DNA of 35,862 bases from SAR86 cluster bacterium (GTDB taxonomy: Bacteria; Pseudomonadota; Gammaproteobacteria; Magnimaribacterales; Magnimaribacteraceae). Position 1 is the first letter of the stretch. Each line of letters starts with the position of its first letter. Below, piece after piece: positions 18,062 to 27,400 of this stretch. Below the pieces are notes generated by a model. That model saw nothing but the letters and a program-made list of their open reading frames with translations. It did not search any database and was not told the origin of the DNA. Location: the NCBI GenBank assembly GCA_022447065.1, contig JAKUUM010000016.1, forward strand, positions 1 through 35,862. The letters are read 5' to 3'. Position numbers and translations under genes: made by a program.

Positions 18062-18664
18062 TTACTGCTGAATTTGTAATGAGGATTCTGACTCTTCTTC
18101 CTGTTTAACTTCTTCAAGAGGAAGTTCCATATCCAATGAATCTATATCTGGTAGATCAGGAAGATTTGGTAATTCTCTTAGATGCTGTAATCCAAAAAAA
18201 TCTAAAAATGCCTTTGTGGTTGCGTAAAGAGAAGGTTTTCCTGGAACGTCCCTTTGCCCAACCACTTTAATCCAACCTCTTTCCATAATACCTCTGATGA
18301 GTTGAGTCCCTACTGAGACGCCTCTTATCGCTTCAATTTCACCGCGTGTTATGGGTTGTCTATAAGCTATAAGAGCTAAGGTTTCTAAAGTTGCTTTAGA
18401 ATACCTCTGAGGCTTCTCTTCCCAGAGTTTAGCAATATACCCAGAAAAAGATTGCTTGACTTGCATCCGAAAACCAGAAGAAACTCTTTTCAATTCCACT
18501 CCTCTGTTAGAGCACAAAGACTCTATCTCATCTAATGTGTCTTTAATCTCTTCTTTAGTAGGTGTGCTAGCTTCGTTAAAAAGTTTCTGTATTTCTTCAA
18601 TTGAAAGAGGCCTTGAAGCAGAAAAAAGAGCAGCTTCGATGATTTGTATCAGGTTATTTTCCAT
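18062..18664 (-). CDS. scpB: segregation and condensation protein B
   Basis: Partner of the SMC-ScpA complex in chromosome condensation. The 200-residue protein has two winged-helix domains; the stretch ETLALIAYRQPITRGEIEAIRGV is the family signature, followed by LIxRGWIKVVGQRDVPGKPSLYATT and FLDFFGL. The C-terminal 30 residues are acidic and of low complexity. Its ATG shares one base with the scpA stop (TAATG), indicating coupled translation. Confidence 0.94.
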   Translation of the reverse strand: MENNLIQIIEAALFSASRPLSIEEIQKLFNEASTPTKEEIKDTLDEIESLCSNRGVELKRVSSGFRMQVKQSFSGYIAKLWEEKPQRYSKATLETLALIAYRQPITRGEIEAIRGVSVGTQLIRGIMERGWIKVVGQRDVPGKPSLYATTKAFLDFFGLQHLRELPNLPDLPDIDSLDMELPLEEVKQEEESESSLQIQQ

Positions 18665-19470
18665 TAATGTACTTCGTCAATCCCTTTAATATGAATAGGT
18701 CCAAATTCTTCGGATTGAACAATCTCTACCAAGGAATCCTTAAGTAATTCTAGAACTGCTAAAAAAGTAACTGCTACTCCCATTCTACCTTCTTGGACTT
18801 TAAACAATGAAGAAAACTCGATGAATGTTTCATTTCTCATCCTTTCTAATATCTCCGACATTCTTTCCCTAGTTGAAAGTTGTTCATAATTTATTAAATG
18901 GGCACTAGATTGTTCGACTCTTTGCATAACTTCTGCCATAGCCAAAGTTAGCTCATCCATTGGAAGCTCTGCTATAGGAGTCTCAACCACAAATTCGGGC
19001 AACTTAGCTGCTGCAACAAAAAAATCTCTATTGAGTCTCGGCATAAGATCTATCCTTGCCGCAGCTTGTTTAAACCTTTGGTATTCTTGAAGTCTTCTCA
19101 TTAATTCAGCCCTAGGATCTTCTTCTTCAACACTTTCTTCTGGTCTAGGTAACAACATTCTAGACTTTAACTCGGCAAGATAAGCAGCCATAACTAAATA
19201 ATCTCCTGCCAATTCAACTTGGAAAGCTTCCATTAAATCAATATAGGAAATGTACTGTTCTGTGATAATTGCTACATCAACATCAAGAATATCTAAGTTC
19301 TGTTTTCTTATTAAATAAAGTAAAAAGTCTAAAGGACCGGCAAAAGTATCTAAAAAAATCTTTAAAGAATTTGGAGGAACATACAGATCCTCTGGCAGAG
19401 AGGTAATTTCTTTACCTTGAACCGTAGCTAAGACCATCTCCTCTTGATGAGGTGCTTTGCTTGTTATCAT
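18664..19470 (-). CDS. scpA: segregation and condensation protein A
   Basis: The kleisin that bridges SMC heads. The 268-residue protein shows the conserved N-terminal segment FAGPLDFLLYLIRKQNLDILDVDVA, then MAAYLAELKSRMLLPRP, and a C-terminal winged-helix region with VTFLAVLELLKDSLVEI that contacts SMC. The first ~35 residues precede the conserved domain and are variable. The gene begins the scpA-scpB-rluB group, 68 bases downstream of nadE. An SMC or MukB gene is not in the window; presence of ScpAB implies an SMC rather than a MukBEF system. Confidence 0.93.
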   Translation of the reverse strand: MITSKAPHQEEMVLATVQGKEITSLPEDLYVPPNSLKIFLDTFAGPLDFLLYLIRKQNLDILDVDVAIITEQYISYIDLMEAFQVELAGDYLVMAAYLAELKSRMLLPRPEESVEEEDPRAELMRRLQEYQRFKQAAARIDLMPRLNRDFFVAAAKLPEFVVETPIAELPMDELTLAMAEVMQRVEQSSAHLINYEQLSTRERMSEILERMRNETFIEFSSLFKVQEGRMGVAVTFLAVLELLKDSLVEIVQSEEFGPIHIKGIDEVH

Positions 19471-19538
19471 TTGACCAATACCCTCGTATTGGAAGATTAT
19501 TATAGCTTAGGTAAGGTATTTTCAGATAAAAACGAATT

Positions 19539-21149
19539 TTAATGAAAATATCTGTTTGTGATTGGATACCTTCTGTCTTTTCCAAATCCCCTTTCTGTAA
19601 TTCTTACTCCCGGAGGAGCTTGCCTTCTTTTGTATTCGCTTCTATCGATCAAGTTAACAATCTGTTTTACAATTTTTTCGTCAAATCCTTTTTCAGTTAT
19701 CAAAGTTAGACTTAAATCTTTCTCAACATAAAGTTCAATAATTTCATCTAGAATCTTATATTCAGGTAGGCTATCTGAGTCTTTTTGGTCTGGAGCAAGT
19801 TCAGCAGAAGGCGGCCTGTCAATTATTCTTTGGGGTATTACTTGAGAGATGGTATTTCTATAATTTACCAATTCGTAAACCCAAGTTTTTGGCACGTCTT
19901 TAAGTACTGCAAAGCCCCCTGCAGTATCACCATAAAGCGTTGAATAACCTACTGCTGTTTCACTCTTATTTCCAGTTGTTAAAACCAAATAGCCTGATTT
20001 ATTGGACAGGGCCATAAGTAGGACACCTCGGCTTCTAGATTGAAGATTTTCTTCTGTCTTGTCCTTTTCTTTGCCCTTAAATTCTTTTTTTAAAGATTTT
20101 TCAAAGGAATTATATATCTCCTGAATCTCTATCACCTCATGTTGGATATTGAGATTATCAGCAAGTTTCTGAGAGTCTTCAACGCTGATGTCTGCAGTAT
20201 ATTTAAAAGGCATCATCACAGTCTTTACTCTATCAGAACCCAGCGCATCTACTGCTATTGTGGCCGTTAAAGCTGAGTCAATACCACCTGACGAGCCTAT
20301 AAGAGCGCCAGAGAATCCATTTTTTTCTATGTAATCTCTTGTGCCTAAAACAATTGCGTCATATAGGTTCTTTAAATCTGAGACCTCACTCACCTCACTT
20401 CTATTAATAAGCTTGAAGACTCCATCCTTCATCTCAAAATTAAGAATACCAGTGGCTGTTTGAAAACTAGGTAATTGAAAATCGACTCCTGATCCTGGAG
20501 AAACTACTAATGAAGATCCATCAAAAACCAACTCGTCTTGACCTCCAACCTGATTCACGTAAATGATTGGAACTGAAAATTTTTTGGCTTGTTTTCTTAA
20601 TAAAGACTTTCTTTCTTCAAGTTTATGACGATGAAATGGAGATGCGTTTAAATTAAGTATCAACTCAGCTCCACGCCTTGTTGCTTGCCTTATAGCTTTG
20701 GTATACCAAATATCTTCACAAATGGTTAAAGCGAAAACTTTATCTTTAACGGTAATTAAACCAGGACCTTTACCTGGAGAGAAGTATCTTTTCTCATCAA
20801 ATTCTTTGTAGTTAGGAAGTTCTTGTTTGAAGTACTCTGCTTTAATTTCACCTTGATATATGTGACCCGCAGCATTAAAAATTTTTTTATTCTTCTTCCT
20901 AGGATAGCCAATAACTATATGTAATTCAGGATAATGCTTGGCAAGTTCTTTTAAAGTTAAATCTAAGGATTGGTAGAGATCATTCCTTAAAAGTAGATCT
21001 TCAGGCGGGTAACCGGTTAAAAACATTTCAGAAAAAATAACAATGTCAGGCTGTTCGTTCTTTATTTTTTCTATTGATTTAAGGGCAATATCTAAATTAC
21101 CTCCAACATCGCCAACTACGGGATTCTCTTGAATAATGGCTATTTTCAT
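19539..21149 (-). CDS. nadE: glutamine-dependent NAD+ synthetase
   Basis: Final step of NAD synthesis, amidating deamido-NAD. The 536-residue protein has an N-terminal nitrilase-type glutaminase domain (about 1-240) with the triad E41 (SEMFLTGYPPEDL), K108 (FKQELPNY) and C144 (TICEDIW). The C-terminal synthetase domain carries the ATP PP-loop SGGIDS at 287-292. This is the long glutamine-using form, unlike the short ammonia-dependent NadE of E. coli. It is divergent from the DAHP synthase gene. Confidence 0.95.
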   Translation of the reverse strand: MKIAIIQENPVVGDVGGNLDIALKSIEKIKNEQPDIVIFSEMFLTGYPPEDLLLRNDLYQSLDLTLKELAKHYPELHIVIGYPRKKNKKIFNAAGHIYQGEIKAEYFKQELPNYKEFDEKRYFSPGKGPGLITVKDKVFALTICEDIWYTKAIRQATRRGAELILNLNASPFHRHKLEERKSLLRKQAKKFSVPIIYVNQVGGQDELVFDGSSLVVSPGSGVDFQLPSFQTATGILNFEMKDGVFKLINRSEVSEVSDLKNLYDAIVLGTRDYIEKNGFSGALIGSSGGIDSALTATIAVDALGSDRVKTVMMPFKYTADISVEDSQKLADNLNIQHEVIEIQEIYNSFEKSLKKEFKGKEKDKTEENLQSRSRGVLLMALSNKSGYLVLTTGNKSETAVGYSTLYGDTAGGFAVLKDVPKTWVYELVNYRNTISQVIPQRIIDRPPSAELAPDQKDSDSLPEYKILDEIIELYVEKDLSLTLITEKGFDEKIVKQIVNLIDRSEYKRRQAPPGVRITERGFGKDRRYPITNRYFH

Positions 21150-21304
21150 CTAATCAGAATCAATTTATAAAAAGAAAAACCATTGAGTTATGGGGGTTAA
21201 TTAGGACTGTGATCACTTTTAAAATAATATACCTAACATTCTAAATGCTTCAAACTATTAATTATATAGGTAAAATGCACAACCCTTTTAGGCATAACAA
21301 GAGT

Positions 21305-22360
21305 ATGAAATATCAAACCGATGACTTAAGAATATCTGGAATGCAGGAGGTGCTGCCTCCGGAAAAGCTTATGCGAGAACAGCCTATTTCAGAGTTTTCT
21401 TCAAAACTTGTATTTGAATCCAGGAATAAAATATCTGAAATTATCGCTCAAAAAGATGATCGTCTGATTATAGTGGTTGGTCCTTGCTCAATTCATGACC
21501 CAGCAGCAGCAACGGATTATGCTGGCCATTTATTGGAGGCAATAAATAAATACAATGATTTTCTTCAGATAGTTATGAGGGTTTATTTTGAAAAACCTAG
21601 AACTACTGTTGGATGGAAAGGTTTAATCAATGATCCAGATTTAGACAACTCCTTTAACATAGATAAAGGAGTGTCTTTAGCAAGACAATTATTAAGGGAT
21701 ATTAATGATCAGGGAGTTTGTGCGGGAACAGAATTCTTAGATGTCATCACTCCTCAATACATTGCAGACTTAGTCTCATGGGGAGCTATTGGAGCAAGAA
21801 CAACGGAGAGCCAGGTACATAGAGAGTTAGCATCCGGTCTCTCATGCCCTGTTGGTTTCAAAAACAGTACTGAAGGTGGTATCCAGGTAGCAGTTGATGC
21901 ACTTAAGTCAGCTCAAAGACCTCACATATTCTTTTCGGTAACAAAAGAAGGACGTTCGGCTGTTTTTTCCTCTACTGGAAATGAAGATTGTCATGTAATC
22001 CTTAGAGGAGGGAAAGAACCCAATTATGAATCTCAACATATTGATAGCACCTCAAGGTTGTTGGCTGAGTCTGATTTACCTCAATCTATTATGGTAGATA
22101 TGAGCCACGGCAATAGTTCCAAACAACATAAGAAACAAATTGAAATATGCAATAACATAGCTGTGCAATTAGGTTCGGGAGAAAAGAGAATTACAGGTGT
22201 TATGATCGAAAGCAATCTAGTTGAAGGTAACCAGCCAATTACTAACAAAGAGAATCTAGTCTACGGTCAAAGCATTACCGATGCCTGTTTAAACTGGCAA
22301 GATACAGAAATTTGTTTAGAGACTTTATCCGAAGCCATTGCAAAAAGAAGGCAGACTTAA
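21305..22360 (+). CDS. 3-deoxy-7-phosphoheptulonate synthase, AroF/G/H type
   Basis: First enzyme of the shikimate pathway, condensing PEP and erythrose 4-phosphate. It is clearly of the type I alpha class: GPCSIHDP, MRVYFEKPRTTVGWKG, GAIGARTTESQVHRELASG, and RGGKEPNY match E. coli AroG closely. The chosen ATG at 21305 (MKYQTDDLRI) lines up with AroG's start and gives 351 residues. Two in-frame ATGs at 21245 and 21275 would add 20 or 10 residues with no counterpart in the family. Which of AroF, AroG or AroH it resembles in feedback control is not decided here. It completes, with the other aro genes of the window, much of the aromatic pathway. Confidence 0.94.
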   Translation: MKYQTDDLRISGMQEVLPPEKLMREQPISEFSSKLVFESRNKISEIIAQKDDRLIIVVGPCSIHDPAAATDYAGHLLEAINKYNDFLQIVMRVYFEKPRTTVGWKGLINDPDLDNSFNIDKGVSLARQLLRDINDQGVCAGTEFLDVITPQYIADLVSWGAIGARTTESQVHRELASGLSCPVGFKNSTEGGIQVAVDALKSAQRPHIFFSVTKEGRSAVFSSTGNEDCHVILRGGKEPNYESQHIDSTSRLLAESDLPQSIMVDMSHGNSSKQHKKQIEICNNIAVQLGSGEKRITGVMIESNLVEGNQPITNKENLVYGQSITDACLNWQDTEICLETLSEAIAKRRQT

Positions 22361-22427
22361 AAAGTTCAAAACTACCTCTTGTTAATACGTTAGAGATAAT
22401 TTAATCTCATTCAACCTGTGTAAAAAT

Positions 22428-23519
22428 ATGACGGACAACTTTCTCTCTTTCTCCAAAGATGCTGCTAATACGCTTGGGCTTTCTGAAGCAGTTCTCTTAG
22501 AAACCATTAACAAATTAGTCAATTCCGAAAGAAATGATTTGATAGACCTTAGTCTTATCCTTAAAGAAGTTACTTTCTGGAAGGAAGAGAAGGTTAAAAC
22601 CTTGCTAGCAAGCTTGGACTTAAAAGGTCTAGTGATTTTTGATAAAGAGATTCAAAAGGTATCTTTGATCTCTACCAAAAAGAAAGATGAAACCGTGTTG
22701 AACCAACATACAGCTTTTGGTGAAAGAAAAGAGTCTGTTATTGGAAAGAACTGGGAACCTGACGCTGTCTTGATAGACCAAGCAAGTGATTATGGGATTT
22801 CAAAGTCTTTTGTCTTTTCCCAGCTGGATGAATTCATACTTCTTCATAAAGAAAAGAGTGATACAAGTTATTCCTGGGGAATTAAATTCTTGCGGTTTGT
22901 TATTAAGAAATGGCGTGATCAGGAAATTTCTAACTATAAGGAATCAAAAAGGAAACCCATAGATCAAACGTGGTTTCCAGATCAAGAAGCTTTAGAGATA
23001 TTATCTAAAGCAGGAATTGATGAGGAATTTATAAAAAATGAAATACCTGAATTTATTCTTTATTGGAGTGAAAAAGGCGAAGAATCTGATACTTGGAATA
23101 GTAAATTTATAGCCCAAGTAAGGCGCCAGTGGGCTAAAACCCAACATTTAATTGATAATGCAGAAGCGCCTGAACCCATTCCGGAAGATTGGAAACCCAG
23201 TGAAGACTTCTACGAAGTATTAGCCCTTACTGAAATGGACAGGAAATTTGCTGAGTCTGTATTAGCAGAATTTATCCTTTATTGGAAAGAAACTGGGCAA
23301 GCACATAATTCCTGGAATAGTAAGTTCATCCAACACGTTAAATTTCAATGGCAGAGGCAGAAAGCATTTAGTTCTTCGAGGGTTCTTGGTGATATAGAGC
23401 AAAGAATTGAGTCAAGCTGGGACATTAAACCTAAGGAAGAAGTATTAGTCTTCAAGTCACTTTCAAAAAAAGAAGTCCAATCTAAATTAGAAAACCTTAA
23501 GAAAAAGCACCATATTTAG
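22428..23519 (+). CDS. DnaT-like protein with three tandem DnaT C-terminal-type repeats
   Basis: A 363-residue protein. Residues 1-80 look like a winged-helix domain (GLSEAVLLETINKLV, then a wing ending in LKGLVIFD), similar to DnaT/DnaD N-termini. Three repeats follow, each opening with W-x-P-(D/S) and ending in W: W109-W162, W182-W235, W255-W308. Each has EFIL in the middle and a central tryptophan (W150, W223, W296) before a KF motif. The repeats are in exact 73-residue register. E. coli DnaT has one such domain and binds single-stranded DNA while loading DnaB with PriA and PriB. The likely role is replication restart or single-strand binding, but the tripled architecture is unlike the model protein. 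The C-terminal tail is basic. It is cytosolic with no signal peptide. Confidence 0.75.
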   Translation: MTDNFLSFSKDAANTLGLSEAVLLETINKLVNSERNDLIDLSLILKEVTFWKEEKVKTLLASLDLKGLVIFDKEIQKVSLISTKKKDETVLNQHTAFGERKESVIGKNWEPDAVLIDQASDYGISKSFVFSQLDEFILLHKEKSDTSYSWGIKFLRFVIKKWRDQEISNYKESKRKPIDQTWFPDQEALEILSKAGIDEEFIKNEIPEFILYWSEKGEESDTWNSKFIAQVRRQWAKTQHLIDNAEAPEPIPEDWKPSEDFYEVLALTEMDRKFAESVLAEFILYWKETGQAHNSWNSKFIQHVKFQWQRQKAFSSSRVLGDIEQRIESSWDIKPKEEVLVFKSLSKKEVQSKLENLKKKHHI

Positions 23520-23538
23520 TTTTCCTCTAACTATTTTA

Positions 23539-23560
23539 GTGTTATAGTTAAGTATAACAC
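23539..23560. promoter_or_regulatory. perfect 8-6-8 inverted repeat upstream of the efflux operon (candidate operator)
   Basis: GTGTTATA and TATAACAC are exact reverse complements separated by 6 bases (GTTAAG). The repeat ends 12 bases before the GTG start of the adaptor gene. The right arm contains TATAAC, a good -10 candidate, though I see no matching -35. Size and symmetry fit a TetR- or MarR-type operator. No T-run follows, so it is not a standard terminator for the upstream gene. No regulator gene lies nearby. Confidence 0.5.
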
Positions 23561-23572
23561 CTATTCTTTCCA

Positions 23573-24481
23573 GTGAAAATTAGACAAACTTACATAACTG
23601 CTAGCCTGACTTTATTATTAGCTTTAGTCTGGATGTTGTCTGGAATGCTTTCAGATAAAGGATTTGAAAGTAAAACAAAATCTAAATTGGAAACGATCTC
23701 TTCGGTTACTGTTCTTAAAAGTACCGCTCAGAAACATGCAAAAAAAATTAGGGTTAGTGGGGTTACGGAAGCTGATAGATTAATAAAGATTAGAACTGAA
23801 GCCAGCGGAACAGTCGTTTCTAGACCAGTAAAACAAGGACAATTTGTTAAAAAAGATCAATTGATTTGCCAGCTATATAATGCAGGTAGAACCTCATATC
23901 CAAAAGTTAATGCGCCTTTTGATGGTTATCTTGAAACCTTCAGTGTTAAAGAAGGTGACTACCTTAATATTGGTGCAGTGTGTGCAACCATTATAGATCC
24001 TGACCCTATGAGGTTAGTTGGACAAGTTTCAGAAAAAGAAATATCTCTTGTTAAAACTGGATCCAAAGCTTTCGCTAAATTAGTAACTGGAAAAAAGATA
24101 GAAGGGACAGTTTCCTTTGTTAGTACTTCTGCCAATAAAGGGACTAGAACTTTCAGAGTTGAAATAGAAGTAGAAAACTCTGATAGATCCATCAGAGATG
24201 GTGTTTCTGTTGAAATAGTAATTGAGGGTAATGAAATTCTAGCGCATAAGATTTCCCCTTCTATTCTAATGTTAGGAGATGCTGGAGAACTTGGCATAAG
24301 AACTGTTAATGAAGATAACCAAGTAGAGTTCAAGCAAATACAAATTCTTGAAGATAGTATTGATGGCATTTGGATCTCCGGTTTACCTGAACAAACTCGG
24401 ATAATAACCATAGGTCAAGAATATGTTTTCCAAGGTCAAACGGTTGAAGTAAAAGAAATCGTACCTTCCCCTGGAGTATGA
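23573..24481 (+). CDS. RND efflux periplasmic adaptor (membrane fusion protein) without alpha-hairpin
   Basis: A 302-residue adaptor anchored by an N-terminal hydrophobic segment (about 8-27), which could also be a signal peptide. The two lipoyl half-motifs are visible: SGTVVSRPVKQGQFVKKDQL (78-97) and NAPFDGYLETFSVKEGDYL (113-131). In ordinary adaptors a long helical hairpin that reaches TolC is inserted between them. Here only about 10 residues (LYNAGRTSYPK) separate them, so the hairpin is absent. A beta-barrel (about 145-215) and membrane-proximal region (about 215-300) follow. The start is GTG at 23573, with little Shine-Dalgarno. It overlaps the pump gene by 4 bases (ATGA). Confidence 0.85.
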   Translation: MKIRQTYITASLTLLLALVWMLSGMLSDKGFESKTKSKLETISSVTVLKSTAQKHAKKIRVSGVTEADRLIKIRTEASGTVVSRPVKQGQFVKKDQLICQLYNAGRTSYPKVNAPFDGYLETFSVKEGDYLNIGAVCATIIDPDPMRLVGQVSEKEISLVKTGSKAFAKLVTGKKIEGTVSFVSTSANKGTRTFRVEIEVENSDRSIRDGVSVEIVIEGNEILAHKISPSILMLGDAGELGIRTVNEDNQVEFKQIQILEDSIDGIWISGLPEQTRIITIGQEYVFQGQTVEVKEIVPSPGV

Positions 24482-27400
24482 AAAATTTTGTACTTGCTGC
24501 GGTAAACAAGTCGAGAACTTCAATAAGTATCTTCTTATTGCTTAGTCTCTGGGGCATTTATGCTATGGTCAGCATGCCTAAAGCAACTGAACCAGATGTG
24601 ACTTTTCCTGCAGTAGGAGTTTCTGTGGTTTACGAAGGTGTATCCCCCCAAGATTCTGAAAGACTTCTCGCTAAACCACTTGAAACCGCTCTTAGGACAA
24701 TAGAAGGGGTAGAAGAAGTCAGATCTCAAGCAACAACAGGTTTTGCTTTCCTCCAAATTTTGTTCGACCAAGACTGGGATATGGATAAAGCGCTTTATGA
24801 CGTAAGAGTTAAAGTTGATGAAGTTAGACCTGAACTCCCTGCAGACGCTAGAGAGCCAAATGTTTTAGAATTTTCTACCAAAGATGAACCTATCCTTAAT
24901 ATTAGTTTAGTCAGCAGCACAGCTTCAGAAAGAACTTTAAGGAAATTAGCCGAAGATTTACAAGATGATATTGAAACTTTACCTGAAGTACTTGAAGCTA
25001 ACCTTCAAGGTGTACCTGAGGAACTACTTGAAGCGATTGTACAGAAATCCAATTTGGAATCTTATGGGATTTCCATAAGCGATTTGTATCAAGCTATATC
25101 AAATAGTAACCGAGTTATTCCAGCAGGATCGCAAGATACCGGTAAAGGTAGATTTTCTGTCAGTGTTCCAAGTGTTTTTTCTAGCCTTGAAGACATTAAT
25201 AACTTGCCCATTAAAGTGTCAGGAAATTCTGTTATTACCTTAGATGATATAGCAGAAATTAGAAGAACTTTTAAAGATAGAGGAGGCTATTCTAGGATCA
25301 ATGGAATGCCAGCAGTCTCAATAGAAATTAAAAAAAGATCCGGTACAAATGTTATAGACACTAACAAAAAAATAAAGGCGCTTGTTGCTAAAGAACAACT
25401 AAATTTTCCGCCTGGCATAGATGTTGTCTATTCTTATGATAATGCGGAATGGGCTCTCGATATGATCTCCGAAACTGAAGGTAATGTGCTCACAGCTATA
25501 GTTATTGTAATGGTAGTTGTGCTCGCAGTTTTAGGTTTTAGAACGTCAATGTTAGTTGGTATGGCTATTCCTTTTTCTTATTTGTTTGCTCTGATGATTA
25601 TGCATATATTGGGTAAAGAATTTAATTTTATGGTCATGTTTGGAATGCTAATTTCCATGGGGATGACAATAGATGGTTCTATCGTGGTAACTGAATATGC
25701 CGATAGAAAATTAGCTGAAGGCATGGAAAGGGTAGAAGCTTATACAACTGCCGCTAGCAGAATGTTTTGGCCTGTTCTGACATCAACGGCAACTACATTA
25801 GTTGCTTTTACTCCTTTAATGTTTTGGGGTGGAATGGGCGCCTTTATAAGGGACATGCCTACTACAGTCTTTTTTGTTCTTACAGGATCATTATTATATG
25901 CGCTGGTATTTGCTCCAATCTTGGGTGCTCTCTTCGGGGGGTTGGCTAAAGGTCGAGGCTCAACAGAACAGACTAATAGAATAAGGAGATTAGAAACGGA
26001 CGAACCTACTTCCCTTCCCGGTTTCACAGGCTTTTATGCAAGAAGAATATCCAACTTTCTTAAACATCCTTTTCAAATCATTTTTCTTATTGTCTTCTCG
26101 ATCTACATTTTAATTTTCCAAATTTGGCCTGATCATGGGAAAGGTATAGTTTATTTCCCAGACGTAGCACCCCAATACAGCGAAATAAATATTTCTGCAA
26201 GAGGAAACCTGTCAGTAGATGAAATTTTAGAACTATCTCTCGATGTCGAGAGAGATGTCTTGGGGTTAGAAGATGTAGAAACCTTTTATTTAAGGACTGG
26301 TTCAGGAAGGAGTAGATTTGGTAGTTCGAGAGGTAATCCAGACCAAATCTCTACCATTTTTGCTGGCTTTTACAATAAAGATGAAAGGCCCTCTGGAAAG
26401 GATGGCTACCAGATTTTGAATGAATTGAGAAATCTTACTAAGAACCATTCCGGTATATTGGTTACGGTTGAAGCTGAACGACATGGCCCTCCCATAGGTC
26501 GAGCTATAGACATTAACATTTTAGGCAATAACCCAAAAACCTTAAGAGAAGCAACCGAAAAAGTTACAAGATTTATTGAAGAAGAAGTCGAGGGTCTAAT
26601 AGATGTTGAGAATACTCTTCCTAAGAGGGGTCTGGAGTGGAAACTTGTAATAGACAAAACCAGAGCTGCCCAATTTGGTGCGAGTACCAATGATGTAGGA
26701 GCGGCTGTTCAAATGGTTACGAATGGCATCAAGGTGGGTGAATATAGACCGTTGGATGCAGATGAAGAGATAGATATAAGGGTTAGATTTCCTAAATCAG
26801 AAAGGAATATAGATCAGCTTGAAAGACTCAATATAAGAACCAACAAAGGCATGGTTTCGGTAAGCAGTTTCGTTGAATCTAAGCCTGTTCCTGAAACAAC
26901 TGTAATCAAGCGAATGGATGGAAAGAGGGTTTACAGCGTAACAGCTGAAAAGGGTCAAGGTGTAATCGTATCTGAAAAAATTAGACAAATTAAAGAATGG
27001 CTAGCGGTAACAGATTTAGGCCCAGGCATAACAATCAAGTACGGGGGGTTTGAAAAATATAACACCGAAGCTTTTACCTACCTTGTTAATGCTTTTATTC
27101 TCACTCTATTCCTAATGATGATTATGATGGTGACGCAATTTAATAGTTTCTACCAGTCCATAGTCATTCTTTCAGCAATAGCTTTGTCTTTTGGCGGGGT
27201 CTTTCTTTCTCTTTTAGTCTTTAATAGACCTATCAGTACCATGCAAACAGGAATTGCCTTCATAGCACTTACGGGGATTGTGGTTAACAATAATATAGTC
27301 TTGGTAGATACTTTTAATGTACTTAAGAAAAATAACCCAGAAAGCAGCACGAAAGAATTAGCCTTAAGAACAGCCGTTTTGAGATTGAGACCGGTCTTTC

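Noticed and set aside
18045-18117. TTG at 18117 as the rluB start
   Set aside because: It overlaps scpB and adds 24 residues before the S4 domain; the ATG at 18045 starts at the domain.
21209-21216. GTGATCAC palindrome between nadE and the DAHP synthase gene
   Set aside because: Only 8 bases, not extended by flanking symmetry; expected by chance in this much sequence. No TyrR-type box seen either.
21245-21304. Upstream in-frame ATGs (21245, 21275) of the DAHP synthase gene
   Set aside because: They add residues absent from AroF/G/H proteins; the downstream ATG aligns with the family start. A short regulatory leader cannot be ruled out but nothing supports it.
22393-22408. GAGAT/ATCTC inverted repeat before the DnaT-like gene
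   Set aside because: A 5-base stem with an AT loop and no T-run; too weak to call a terminator or operator.
23959-24411. 150-codon minus-strand reading frame inside the RND adaptor
   Set aside because: Antisense to a clear adaptor gene, low-quality composition, no domain; a shadow of the coding frame.
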